A stretch of DNA of 64,000 bases from assembly GCF_005049285.1 (NCBI RefSeq), contig NZ_SOSC01000001.1, positions 248,001-312,000 of the forward strand, in the 5' to 3' direction. The position numbers and the translations under genes are program-made. Every line of letters begins with the position of its first letter. Positions within the stretch are counted from its first letter, which is position 1. The notes beneath the pieces are model-generated. The model searched no databases, was not told the origin of the DNA, and saw only the letters and a list, made by a program, of their open reading frames with translations. The DNA comes from Halorientalis salina. GTDB lineage: Archaea; Halobacteriota; Halobacteria; Halobacteriales; Haloarculaceae. Shown piece by piece: positions 1-10,319 of this stretch.

Positions 1-57
1 CCGTCCCGCCGGGCGTTGCCGCTCGTCCGGGGACGGTCCTGGGAGTTTTCCTGTCAT
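1..57 (-). CDS. ilvN: Acetolactate synthase small (regulatory) subunit, 5' end only
   Basis: Only the first 19 codons lie in the window; the gene runs off the left edge. It starts with ATG at 57-55, four bases after the ilvB stop codon, and reads MTGKLPGPSPDERQRPAGR. This acidic, proline-rich N-terminus is, from memory, typical of haloarchaeal IlvN, where it precedes the ACT domain. The close tandem position behind ilvB supports the call. The product would be the valine-sensitive regulatory subunit of the enzyme encoded by ilvB. The ACT domain itself cannot be seen. Confidence 0.72.
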   Translation of the reverse strand, partial: MTGKLPGPSPDERQRPAGR

Positions 58-61
58 CGTT

Positions 62-1855
62 CTAGATGTCGTCCAGCATGTCCTCAGAGAGGGCGAACTG
101 CCCGTTGTCCCCACCGCTGGGGACCATCGGGTAGACGTTTTCCTCCGGATCGATCAGCACGTCGACGACCGAGGGCCCGTCGTACTCGATGGCCTCCTGG
201 ATGGTCTCCTCGACGTTCTCCTGGTCTTCGAGCCGCCAGCCGCGAGCCCCGTATGCCTCCGCGAGCTTGTCGAACTCCGGAATCCACGGGTACTGGGAGG
301 CCATGTGTCGACCGCCGTAGAAGCCGTCCTGCCACTGTCGGACCATGCCGATGGCCTCGTTGTTCAGGACGACGATGGTGATGTCCAAGTTCTCCCGGAC
401 CGCGACGGTCAGTTCCTGACTCGTCATCAGGAACGAGCCGTCGCCCTCGAAGGAAACGACTTCCTTGTCCGGCTCGGCGAGTTTGGCCCCGATCGACGCG
501 GGCACGCCGTAACCCATCGTTCCCAGGCCGTGCGAGGAGACCCACGTCCGAGGCTCCATGTACGTCCAGTACTGGCAGGCCCACATCTGGTGTTGGCCCA
601 CGCCCGTCGTGACGATGGCGTCGTCGTCGGTCGCCTCGTCGAACTGCTCGACGATGTACTGGGGTTTGAGCGGGCGGTCCTCCGGCATCTCGTAGTCCAG
701 CGGGTACTCGTCTTTCCAGGTCTGGCACTGCTCGCGCCACTCCTCGGCCTTCGGCGCGCGCGTCATGGCGTCGTCCAGCTGGTCGATGACCTCGCTGGCG
801 TCGCCCAGCAGCGGGTAGTCCGCTTCGACGTTCTTGCTGATTTCCGCGGGGTCGATGTCGACGTGGATGACCTCCGCGTCCGGGGCGAACGAGTCGAGGC
901 CGCCGGTCAGCCGGTCGTCGAAACGCGTCCCGATGCCCAGCAGGCAGTCGGTCATCGTGATGGCCATGTTGGCGTAGCCGGTGCCGTGCATGCCGGCCAT
1001 CTCCAGGCTGAGTTCGTGGTCCTCGGGGAACGCGCCGATGCCGGGCATCGTCGTGATGACCGGGATCTCGTACTCCGTGGCGAAGTCGTACAGTTCGTGC
1101 CAGGCCTCGCCCTTGATGACGCCACCGCCCGCCAGGATGACGGGTTTCTCGGCGTCCATCAGACAGTCCGCGGCCGCCTCGACGGCGTCCTCGTCGGCCT
1201 CTTCCGGCGGGTTGTACGTGTCCGGCGTCTTCGGCTTCGTCGGCTCCCGGGTAGTCTCGCCCTGGGTCACGTCCTTGGGCAGGTCGACTAGCGTCGGCCC
1301 CTGCCGGCCCTCGTCGGCCAGCGCGAACGCGGTCCCGACGTCGTCGCCCACCTCGTCGGGGCTCGACGAGAAGTAGTTGAACTTCGTGATCGGGGCGGTG
1401 ACGCCGATGGTGTCGGTCTCCTGGAAGGCGTCGTTGCCGACGAAGTTCGTCGGCACCTGCCCGGTCAGCGCGATCAGCGGGTCCGAGTCCATGCTGGCGT
1501 CGGCCAGCCCGGTCACGAGGTTGGTCGCGCCCGGCCCGGACGTAGCCATACAGACGCCCGGATCGCCGGAGACGATACCGAACGCGTCTGCGGCGTGTGC
1601 CGCGCCCTGTTCGTGGGCCATCGTGACGTGGTTCAGGTCCGATTCGCTGTACAGCGCGTCGTAGACGGGCATGATCGCCCCGCCCTGGACGCCGAAGAGG
1701 TACTCCGCGCCTGCGTTCTTCAGCGCCGCGACGACCGCGTCAGCACCCGTCTCGACGGGTTCGACGTGGGATTCGCCCTCCGGTTCGGTCGGCGGGCCGC
1801 CTTCGGCTTCCGATTCGACTTCGTCCGCGTGCGGTGTCTGCGCGCCTTCGCTCAT
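62..1855 (-). CDS. ilvB: Acetolactate synthase large (catalytic) subunit
   Basis: ThDP-dependent enzyme that condenses pyruvate to 2-acetolactate (valine/leucine), or pyruvate with 2-ketobutyrate (isoleucine). At 597 aa it has the usual length. The N-terminal PYR domain contains EYLFGVQGGAIMPVYDAL and the catalytic-glutamate segment AHEQGAAHAADAFG. A central Rossmann-like domain (AGGGVIKGEAWHEL; GIGTRFDDR) follows. The C-terminal PP domain has the ThDP/Mg site (GDGSFLMTSQEL ... LNNEAIGMVRQWQ). The first ~35 residues are an acidic Glu/Pro-rich extension, common in haloarchaeal homologues. It is tandem with leuA upstream and ilvN downstream, so probably one branched-chain amino-acid operon. Confidence 0.95.
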   Translation of the reverse strand: MSEGAQTPHADEVESEAEGGPPTEPEGESHVEPVETGADAVVAALKNAGAEYLFGVQGGAIMPVYDALYSESDLNHVTMAHEQGAAHAADAFGIVSGDPGVCMATSGPGATNLVTGLADASMDSDPLIALTGQVPTNFVGNDAFQETDTIGVTAPITKFNYFSSSPDEVGDDVGTAFALADEGRQGPTLVDLPKDVTQGETTREPTKPKTPDTYNPPEEADEDAVEAAADCLMDAEKPVILAGGGVIKGEAWHELYDFATEYEIPVITTMPGIGAFPEDHELSLEMAGMHGTGYANMAITMTDCLLGIGTRFDDRLTGGLDSFAPDAEVIHVDIDPAEISKNVEADYPLLGDASEVIDQLDDAMTRAPKAEEWREQCQTWKDEYPLDYEMPEDRPLKPQYIVEQFDEATDDDAIVTTGVGQHQMWACQYWTYMEPRTWVSSHGLGTMGYGVPASIGAKLAEPDKEVVSFEGDGSFLMTSQELTVAVRENLDITIVVLNNEAIGMVRQWQDGFYGGRHMASQYPWIPEFDKLAEAYGARGWRLEDQENVEETIQEAIEYDGPSVVDVLIDPEENVYPMVPSGGDNGQFALSEDMLDDI

Positions 1856-2154
1856 GTTCTGTCCTCCAGTGCGTGTGGTCGATAGTGCGTGTCGTGCATG
1901 TCTAGTACCCTCCGTTGCTCGTCGATTGACGATGCCTCAAAAGCCGAAATGTGTGTGGTATAGGGGCTAGTCGGCCCCTACAATGATCGGCAGAAGTGCG
2001 AGCGCGTCGCTGGCCGAGGAGTGAACCCGACTGCCAGCGCGCGATGTCATCGGTACGAAAGTACATCGTCCGAGCGGTATAATTCTTCCGAGTCGAGACG
2101 AACGGTCCGTTTAGCCGCCGCTCGGGACAGGTCGAAACCGGACGGGAGGTCATC
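1856..2154. other. Intergenic region between leuA and ilvB
   Basis: About 300 bases between two same-strand genes. No convincing coding frame was seen. Read on the minus strand it has A+T-richer stretches around 1935-1975 and 2060-2090 that could hold an internal ilvB promoter. The length suggests ilvB has its own promoter besides possible read-through from leuA. Confidence 0.4.
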
Positions 2155-3363
2155 TCAGATCCGGACCTCCTCTTCTTTGACGCCGACCTCGCGGGCGAAC
2201 TTCTCCAGAACGTCCATCGTGACCCGCTGTTTCTCGGCGCCGTAGTCCTTGACGCGTCGGGTGACCTCCCGAACTTCCTCTTCGGTCGGGTCGAACCCGG
2301 CGTCGCTCAACCGCTCGCGAACGGAGTGTTGGCCGGTGTGTTTCCCGAGGACGAGTTCGCGCTCGGCCCCCACCATCTCCGGCGTCATGACACCCGGCTC
2401 GAACGTGTCCGAGTTCTCGATGACGCCCGCGGCGTGGATGCCGCTCTCGTGGGAGAAGGCGTTCTCGCCGACGACCGGCTTGTTGGCCGGCACCGGAATC
2501 GACGACCGGTCCTCGACCAGCCGTGCCAGTTCCGTGATCCGCGTCGTGTCGATGTTGGTGTCGACGTCGTACAGGCTTTCGAGAGCCATCACGACCTCCT
2601 CGTAGGCCGCGTTGCCCGCCCGTTCGCCGATCCCGTTGACCGACACCTGCGACTGGCTCGCGCCAGCTTCGTAACCGGACAGCGCGTTCGCGCTTGCCAG
2701 TCCGAAGTCGTCGTGTGTGTGAACGTCCACGCGCGCGTCGATCGCATCGACGACGTTCTCGACCATGTCGTAGAGTCGCCGCGGTGTCGCGACACCGACG
2801 GTGTCCGGGAGATTCACCCAGTCAGCGCCGGCTTCGTCCGCGGCTTGCACCGCTTCGATCAAGAAGTCCTCGTCCGTACGCGTCGCGTCCATCGGCGAGA
2901 ACATGCACTCGACCCCGGCCTCCGTGACACGCTCGATCGACTCGACGGCGGCCTGCTTGGCCTCCTCCCGAGTCGCGTGCATGGAGTCCTGCAGTTGGAC
3001 GTCGCTGGTGGACACGAAGACGTGTACCAGGTCGACGCCCGAGTCGATTGCAGCCTCGACGTCTTTCTCGACCACGCGTGCCAGTCCACAGACCTCGCTC
3101 CGGGTGGTGGACTCGGCGATGTCGCGAACGGCCTCGAACTCCGCGTCCGAGTTGACCGGGAACCCTGCCTCGATGACGTGAGTGCCCATGTCGTCCAGTA
3201 CAGCCGCGATCTCGCGTTTGTCGTCGTAGGAGAACGACGTGCGAGGCGACTGTTCACCGTCGCGCAGCGTGGTGTCGAAAACTCGTGCTTCTGTTATCTC
3301 AGAAGTGGAATCCAGTGTGCCCTGGAAGAACTCGATCCGCCGGGGATCCCGACGTGCCCTCAT
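2155..3363 (-). CDS. leuA: 2-isopropylmalate synthase / citramalate synthase family (LeuA/CimA)
   Basis: Claisen-type condensing enzyme of the HMGL-like TIM-barrel family. Visible motifs are the N-terminal RVFDTTLRDGEQSPRTSF signature (metal and acyl-CoA site), the metal ligands in VHTHDDFGLASANAL, and GERAGNAAYEEVV. At ~402 aa it has the catalytic barrel and a short linker region but not the ~120-residue allosteric LeuA dimer domain of bacterial LeuA. Acetyl-CoA + 2-ketoisovalerate (leucine) or + pyruvate (citramalate, isoleucine) are both plausible reactions, and sequence alone does not decide. It lies ~300 bases upstream of ilvB on the same strand, consistent with a branched-chain amino-acid operon. 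ATG start at the 5' limit of the frame. Confidence 0.88.
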   Translation of the reverse strand: MRARRDPRRIEFFQGTLDSTSEITEARVFDTTLRDGEQSPRTSFSYDDKREIAAVLDDMGTHVIEAGFPVNSDAEFEAVRDIAESTTRSEVCGLARVVEKDVEAAIDSGVDLVHVFVSTSDVQLQDSMHATREEAKQAAVESIERVTEAGVECMFSPMDATRTDEDFLIEAVQAADEAGADWVNLPDTVGVATPRRLYDMVENVVDAIDARVDVHTHDDFGLASANALSGYEAGASQSQVSVNGIGERAGNAAYEEVVMALESLYDVDTNIDTTRITELARLVEDRSSIPVPANKPVVGENAFSHESGIHAAGVIENSDTFEPGVMTPEMVGAERELVLGKHTGQHSVRERLSDAGFDPTEEEVREVTRRVKDYGAEKQRVTMDVLEKFAREVGVKEEEVRI

Positions 3364-3534
3364 TGTTGGACATGATTACACCCAAACGAAGGTCATGCCT
3401 CCTATATAAACCTGTCCTTGCAACAATCCGACGTTCCTCGGTGAACACGGGGCGTCCACGTCGAGAGTGGTCGAGCAGTTGTCGGCCGTGGGGAAGTGGC
3501 GAGGCTTTTTGCCACCCGCACACCAGCAGGAGGT

Positions 3535-3825
3535 ATGAGCGACTTCGACCTCGACCTGCAGGCAGTCGAGGACCAGATGGAAGACGGTGAACGGGAGGGG
3601 AGCCACATCGTGCTCGGCATCCTCGACGGCTCGACGCCGGACGGGGAGTGGCTCGCCGAGATCGCAAGCGGCGCCGTACTCGTGCTGTCAGTCGACGGAG
3701 ACGTGAACGAACTGGCCTCCGGGTTCGCCCGCGACGTGAAAGCCGACGGCGGCGACCTCGTCCACTTCCGCGACTTCCTCATCGTCACACCGCCGGGCGT
3801 CGTCATCGACACCGAACGGCTCTGA
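3535..3825 (+). CDS. Small acidic haloarchaeal protein (DUF5779-like)
   Basis: Predicted 96 aa, acidic, no membrane segment. It starts MSDFDLDLQAVEDQMEDGE. The ATG at 3535 is preferred over an in-frame GTG at 3496 because codons before it look non-coding and the acidic body begins there. The C-terminal half has alternating hydrophobic strands (AEIASGAVLVLSVDGDVN; LVHFRDFLIVTPPGVVID), suggesting a compact alpha/beta fold. I believe it belongs to the uncharacterised haloarchaeal family DUF5779, from memory only. Divergent from leuA (171 bases between starts). No function assigned. Confidence 0.75.
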   Translation: MSDFDLDLQAVEDQMEDGEREGSHIVLGILDGSTPDGEWLAEIASGAVLVLSVDGDVNELASGFARDVKADGGDLVHFRDFLIVTPPGVVIDTERL

Positions 3826-6253
<2,428 letters not shown>

Positions 6254-6566
6254 TCCCGTCCGAGCCCCTTTTACAGTTTCTACGGCCGGACCGGTCCCGG
6301 CGAGCGGAGCCGGTGCCACCGAGCCTGCTCAGTCGTCGCTGCTCGCGACGGCGTCGGTGGTCCCGCCGAGGAGAACCAGATCAGGCGCGAAAAACCGTAT
6401 CCGATCGTCGTCGAGGGCAACGTCCGGTACTGGGTCATTTTGCTCAGTCGCCTGGTGCCGTCCCCGAACCGACCGTCAGTGAACCCGACGCGTATTGTCT
6501 CGGCGGTTTGCCCGCCGATGTCTCAGCCCGAATGTGGCGTTCACACGGAATGCAGGTCCCGAATTC
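6254..6566. other. Intergenic region after katG
   Basis: About 313 bases between the convergent katG and VOC genes. A CCCCTTTT run at ~6265-6272, right after katG, may serve as a T-rich terminator. I see no gene or repeat here. Confidence 0.35.
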
Positions 6567-7247
6567 CTATCGAAACGTGAGGTGGTGGCCGTCGGGGTCC
6601 ACGATGCGAGCCTCGTCGGGCAGACGTTCGACGCTGCAGGCGTCCGCTTCGACGGCATCGACTGCGGCGTCGGGGTCGTCCGTTTCGAACCCGACATCGA
6701 CGTGGACACCACCGCGACCGTCGGCGAGACCGAGCTGTGGTTCCCACAGTTCGAGGTCGAACGATCCGGCGGTCAGCCGAACGCGTCGGCGTTCGTCGCC
6801 GCGACCCATCACTTCCAGTCCGAGCGCGCGGTAGAACGCTTCGGCGCGGTCGAGATCGGCGACTTCCAGCACGATCTCGAAGACCCCCGTGATGCCGGCC
6901 CCCTCGTCGCTTCGCTGGCCGATCTCGACGCAGTTGCCGTCCACGTCGTAGAAGTACAGCGACTTCGCGTCGCCGAACTGGTGTTCGACGAGATCGAACG
7001 ACTCCGAGAGCCGGGCCTTCCAGGCGTCGTATTCCTCGTGTGGGGTCGAGAGCGCGAAGTGCGTGTGGAGCCCGCCGCGCGGGACGGCCTCAGGGCGGCG
7101 GAGGACGAGATCGGTGTCACCGGCCGCTAGCGCGACCTCCGTCTCGGTCTCTCGGACCGTCTGCAGGTCCAGAAACGATTCGTAGAACGACCGCGCTCGG
7201 TCGAGATATTTGACCTCGAGCGCGAGCCAGCCCAGGCCAGTGAGCAT
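6567..7247 (-). CDS. VOC-superfamily (glyoxalase/dioxygenase-like) protein
   Basis: 226 aa made of two vicinal-oxygen-chelate modules: residues ~1-110 (LTGLGWLALEVKYLDRARSFYESFL ... FALSTPHEEYDAW) and ~120-226 (ITGVFEIVLEVADLDRAEAFYRALGLEVM). The beta-alpha-beta-beta-beta pattern, DLDRAEAFYR helix and YFYDVDGNCVEIGQ / IVDPDGHHLTFR endings are typical of glyoxalase I or extradiol dioxygenase folds. The substrate cannot be inferred. Metal ligands (His/Glu) appear in places, but family members range from glyoxalases to antibiotic-binding proteins. ATG start; single gene convergent with katG. Confidence 0.85.
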   Translation of the reverse strand: MLTGLGWLALEVKYLDRARSFYESFLDLQTVRETETEVALAAGDTDLVLRRPEAVPRGGLHTHFALSTPHEEYDAWKARLSESFDLVEHQFGDAKSLYFYDVDGNCVEIGQRSDEGAGITGVFEIVLEVADLDRAEAFYRALGLEVMGRGDERRRVRLTAGSFDLELWEPQLGLADGRGGVHVDVGFETDDPDAAVDAVEADACSVERLPDEARIVDPDGHHLTFR

Positions 7248-7316
7248 AGCACACGTTCGCGCCCGACGGTCTTAACAGTGTACTGTCGGATTCGATCGGC
7301 GATCAAACCGTTTCGG

Positions 7317-7805
7317 TCAACGCAACAGTCGGGAGAGTCGGTCAGTGATACCGCCGCCGGACCCCAGTTTGAGGTAGAACGCGTCGCCGCCGTCCTCGTA
7401 GTAGTTCTCGATCCGGCGCTGTACCTCGAATCCCATGTGCTTGTAGAACCCGATGGCCGGTTCGTTGGTCGTCCTCGCGTGGCAGGTCACCGAGGAGTGA
7501 TTGTCGGCGACCCGGGCGATGAGTTGCTTGCCGAAGCCGTTACCGCGGTACTCCTCGCTGACGGCGAGAAACAGGATGTACCCGTCACGGCGGACGGCGG
7601 CGAAGCCGACGAGCCGTTCGGGTTCGAGTTGCCCCGTCTCCAGATAGCAGTAGACCGTCGACCGGCGATAGGCGTCCTTGAAGAAGCCGCGTCGCTGGCG
7701 GAGAACGCCGTCTTCGCGTCTGATCTGCTCTTTGAGAGCCCAAGCCTCGTCGACGTAGTCGTCGGCTCCCGACTCGACGACGCGGCTTTCGATCGTGGCA
7801 CTCAC
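7317..7805 (-). CDS. GNAT-family N-acetyltransferase
   Basis: 162 aa with a single GNAT fold. The acetyl-CoA pyrophosphate loop is visible in LAVSEEYRGNGFGKQLIARV (R-G-N-G-F-G), followed by the substrate-side helix and NEPAIGFYKHMGFEV, the standard C-terminal GNAT motif. It transfers an acetyl group from acetyl-CoA to an unknown amine (small molecule, protein N-terminus or side chain). Start is GTG, with no better ATG nearby. Monocistronic on the minus strand and divergent from the DUF502 gene (121 bases apart). Confidence 0.88.
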   Translation of the reverse strand: MSATIESRVVESGADDYVDEAWALKEQIRREDGVLRQRRGFFKDAYRRSTVYCYLETGQLEPERLVGFAAVRRDGYILFLAVSEEYRGNGFGKQLIARVADNHSSVTCHARTTNEPAIGFYKHMGFEVQRRIENYYEDGGDAFYLKLGSGGGITDRLSRLLR

Positions 7806-7926
7806 TACCCGGTACTAAGCGGATACGTTACTATAATTCCACCGGCGTCGGTAACAAACGACCGGACCGTCGTGGTCGCGTTCGCGGTCCACAATTCCTT
7901 TTTCCCTGTCAAGTGTCGGTTCTGCC

Positions 7927-8631
7927 ATGTCGAAACCGACAGCGACCGTCGACCGGGGCTCGAACAGGGACGTCGTCCGGAAGCGGTTCCGAAGCGCGAT
8001 GGTCACGGGCATCGCCGTGACAGTGCCGCTCATCGTGACGCTCCTGGTCCTCGGGTTCGTCGTCGACTTCGTGTCGAGAACGCTCAATCCGCTCGTCGTC
8101 GTGGCCGAATCCGCACCGGTCACGTCGGACGTCCCGAAACTGGCCGTGGAGCTCGTCGTCCTCGTCACGCTGCTCCTGGTGATCCTGCTCGTCGGACTCG
8201 TCGCCGACCGCCAGCCCGAGGAAAGCGCCATCGAGGACAGCTTCGACCGGATGATGGCCGGCATCCCCGGGATCGGGTCGATCTACACCAGTTTCAACGA
8301 GATGAGTCGGCTCCTCCTGGAGAGCGACACGGACAGCTTCCGGGACGTGAAACTGGTCGAGTTCCCCCGCGAGGGGTCCTACGCCATCGCCTTCCTCACG
8401 GCCCATACGCCCGCATCGATCGAGGACGCGACCGGACACGACGAGATGGAGACCCTCTTTCTCCCGATGGCCCCGAACCCCGTGATGGGTGGCCACGTCG
8501 TCAGCGTCGACGCGGACCGCGTCGTCGACGTCGATATGACCGTCTCGGAAGGCATCCGGACCATCGTCACGAGTGGCGTCGCCATCGAGGACAGGGACGA
8601 CATCGAGCATGCGACGCGCCAGTCACACTGA
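7927..8631 (+). CDS. DUF502-family membrane protein
   Basis: 234 aa with two hydrophobic segments near the N-terminus: residues ~22-48 (MVTGIAVTVPLIVTLLVLGFVVDFVS) and ~75-97 (ELVVLVTLLLVILLVGLVAD). A soluble C-terminal domain follows, containing the family hallmarks IPGIGSIYTSFNEMSRLL, VKLVEFPREGSYAIAFLT and LFLPMAPNPVMGGHVV. DUF502 proteins occur widely in bacteria and haloarchaea; their role is not established. The next gene is archease on the same strand, 47 bases downstream, so co-transcription is possible. Confidence 0.85.
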   Translation: MSKPTATVDRGSNRDVVRKRFRSAMVTGIAVTVPLIVTLLVLGFVVDFVSRTLNPLVVVAESAPVTSDVPKLAVELVVLVTLLLVILLVGLVADRQPEESAIEDSFDRMMAGIPGIGSIYTSFNEMSRLLLESDTDSFRDVKLVEFPREGSYAIAFLTAHTPASIEDATGHDEMETLFLPMAPNPVMGGHVVSVDADRVVDVDMTVSEGIRTIVTSGVAIEDRDDIEHATRQSH

Positions 8632-8678
8632 GCGCGGAGGGAAGCAGCAAAGGGGGCCGGCGTCGAACCGACCGAGCA

Positions 8679-9089
8679 ATGAGCTTCGACCTGCGCGAAC
8701 ACACGGCCGACGTGGCCGTCGAGGCGACCGGCCCGGACCTCGACGCCGCCTTCGCCGCCGTCGCCGACGGACTGGCCGCCGCGATGTGTGAGGACGTGCC
8801 CGACGACGGCGAGCGGTTCTCGCTGTCGGTCAGCGCCGAGAGCCGCGAGGCGCTGCTCTTCGATTACCTCGACGAACTCATTTACGAGCGCGACGTGCGC
8901 GGCGTGCTCCCCGTGGACAACGAGGCGACGGTGAGCCGGGACGGCGACGAGTGGACCTGCGAGGCGACTGCCCGCGGCGTCCCGCTGGACGCTATCACGG
9001 CCCGGGAGATCAAGGCCGTCACCTACTCCGAGATGGACCTCGCCGAGACCGACGAGGGATGGCACGCGTACGTCGTCTTCGACGTGTAA
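8679..9089 (+). CDS. Archease (RtcB activator)
   Basis: 136 aa. Archease is the cofactor that promotes guanylylation and multiple turnover of the RNA ligase RtcB. Diagnostic segments: the start SFDLREHTADVAVEATG (conserved H-T-A-D-V), FDYLDELIYERDV in the middle, and EIKAVTYSEMDL near the end, where the metal-binding acidic residues lie. ATG at 8679 is chosen because the conserved domain begins at the second residue. rtcB lies 1.2 kb downstream on the same strand with only a DoxX-like gene between them, supporting a functional pair in tRNA splicing or RNA repair. Confidence 0.93.
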   Translation: MSFDLREHTADVAVEATGPDLDAAFAAVADGLAAAMCEDVPDDGERFSLSVSAESREALLFDYLDELIYERDVRGVLPVDNEATVSRDGDEWTCEATARGVPLDAITAREIKAVTYSEMDLAETDEGWHAYVVFDV

Positions 9090-9158
9090 GACCCTCAAAT
9101 CGGGGGAAGCCCCGGCCGCGATGACGATGCTTACCCACGTCGAGTTCGTAGCGAACCC

Positions 9159-10256
9159 ATGGGTAATTCGTCCGCACGGTCCCCCGTGGCGTCGACGCTC
9201 GGTGCGGTGTTGTCGCTCGCGGCACTGGCCGTCATCGCGACCGATTCGGCGACGGCACACATCGATTACGTCACCGATGGGGCCGGAGAAACCGGTGACC
9301 CCATCGCGTTCGCCGTGGAAGTGCTCTCACAGCCCGAAAACGCCCTGCTGTTCGGTGGGACGGGACTCCTCGGTGGCGTCGCTCTGCTCGGGTATCTGTG
9401 GGTTCGACCGACGATTCCCGATATCGACGTTTTGCGGGCCACGCTCTCGGAGTACCGTGACCTCGTGCCGTGGATGCTCCGGCTCAGCATGGGCCTGCCG
9501 CTGATCGGTGCCGGCTTCGCCGGCTACTACTTCAGCCCGGCCGTCGAGACCGCGCCGCGATTGCTGATGATCGGTCTCGGATTCTTCCTGTTGTTCGGGC
9601 TGGCGACCCGGTTCGTGGCCGCCGTTGGCCTAGTCGCGTACCTGGTCGGTCTGGCATCCGACCTGCGACTCCTGCTCTCCATGGAGTACGTTCCGGGCTT
9701 GCTCGCTATCGTCCTCCTGGGCGGTGGCCGACCCAGCGCCGACCACATGCTCGGCGCGGTCGCGAACGCGGAGGGAACGTTGTACGGCCGCGTCGACCCG
9801 TTCCACCGCCTCGGCCACTGGTTCGCGGAACGAGTGGCACCGTTCGCCCGCTACGCGCCGTCGGTGATCCGCGTCGGACTCGGGGTGACCTTCGTCTACC
9901 TGGGCCTCGTCGAGAAAATCCTCCAGCCCGGGCGGGCGCTCCAGGTCGTCGAGCAGTACGACCTGACCGCGATCGTGCCGGTCGACCCCGGCGCGTGGGT
10001 CCTCGGTGCGGGCCTCGCCGAGATCGCGCTCGGCGTCCTGCTGATCGGGGGACTGCTCACGCGCGGCGTGGCCGCGGCCGCGTTCGTCGTGTTCACGCTG
10101 ACGATGTTCGGCCTCCCAGACGATCCCGTGCTCGCCCACGTCACGATGTTCGGCCTGGCGTCGGCCGTGTTCACCCTCGGGAGCGGACCACTGGCACTCG
10201 ACAACTTCGTGACGGACGCCGAACACCGGACGAATCATCCGACGCCCGCCGACTGA
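9159..10256 (+). CDS. DoxX-family integral membrane protein
   Basis: 365 aa, strongly hydrophobic with roughly eight to ten membrane segments. An N-terminal signal-like helix precedes SATAHIDYVTDG, so the first ~35 residues may be a cleaved or anchor segment. The second half (ARYAPSVIRVGLGVTFVYLGLVEKILQP ... VLGAGLAEIALGVLLIGGLLTRG) has the DoxX/DoxD four-helix pattern; the first half repeats it weakly (WMLRLSMGLPLIGAGFAGYYFSP), suggesting an internal duplication. DoxX-like proteins are linked to quinone/thiosulfate redox chemistry in some organisms, but the role here is unknown. It sits between archease and rtcB. Confidence 0.8.
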   Translation: MGNSSARSPVASTLGAVLSLAALAVIATDSATAHIDYVTDGAGETGDPIAFAVEVLSQPENALLFGGTGLLGGVALLGYLWVRPTIPDIDVLRATLSEYRDLVPWMLRLSMGLPLIGAGFAGYYFSPAVETAPRLLMIGLGFFLLFGLATRFVAAVGLVAYLVGLASDLRLLLSMEYVPGLLAIVLLGGGRPSADHMLGAVANAEGTLYGRVDPFHRLGHWFAERVAPFARYAPSVIRVGLGVTFVYLGLVEKILQPGRALQVVEQYDLTAIVPVDPGAWVLGAGLAEIALGVLLIGGLLTRGVAAAAFVVFTLTMFGLPDDPVLAHVTMFGLASAVFTLGSGPLALDNFVTDAEHRTNHPTPAD

Positions 10257-10285
10257 CAGGCTCCCCTCGGATCCCTGCCAGTCGT

Positions 10286-10293
10286 AATTTATA
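10286..10293 (+). promoter_or_regulatory. Putative TATA box of rtcB
   Basis: AATTTATA lies 27-34 bases upstream of the rtcB ATG, in a G+C-rich surrounding. The spacing predicts transcription starting at or just before the start codon (leaderless), as is common in haloarchaea. Confidence 0.5.
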
Positions 10294-10319
10294 CCCCCGT
10301 CCCCGCGGGAGTATCTCCT

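Noticed and set aside
305-1291. A 328-codon frame on the plus strand inside ilvB
   Set aside because: Same reason: a shadow of ilvB with basic, low-acid composition and no domains.
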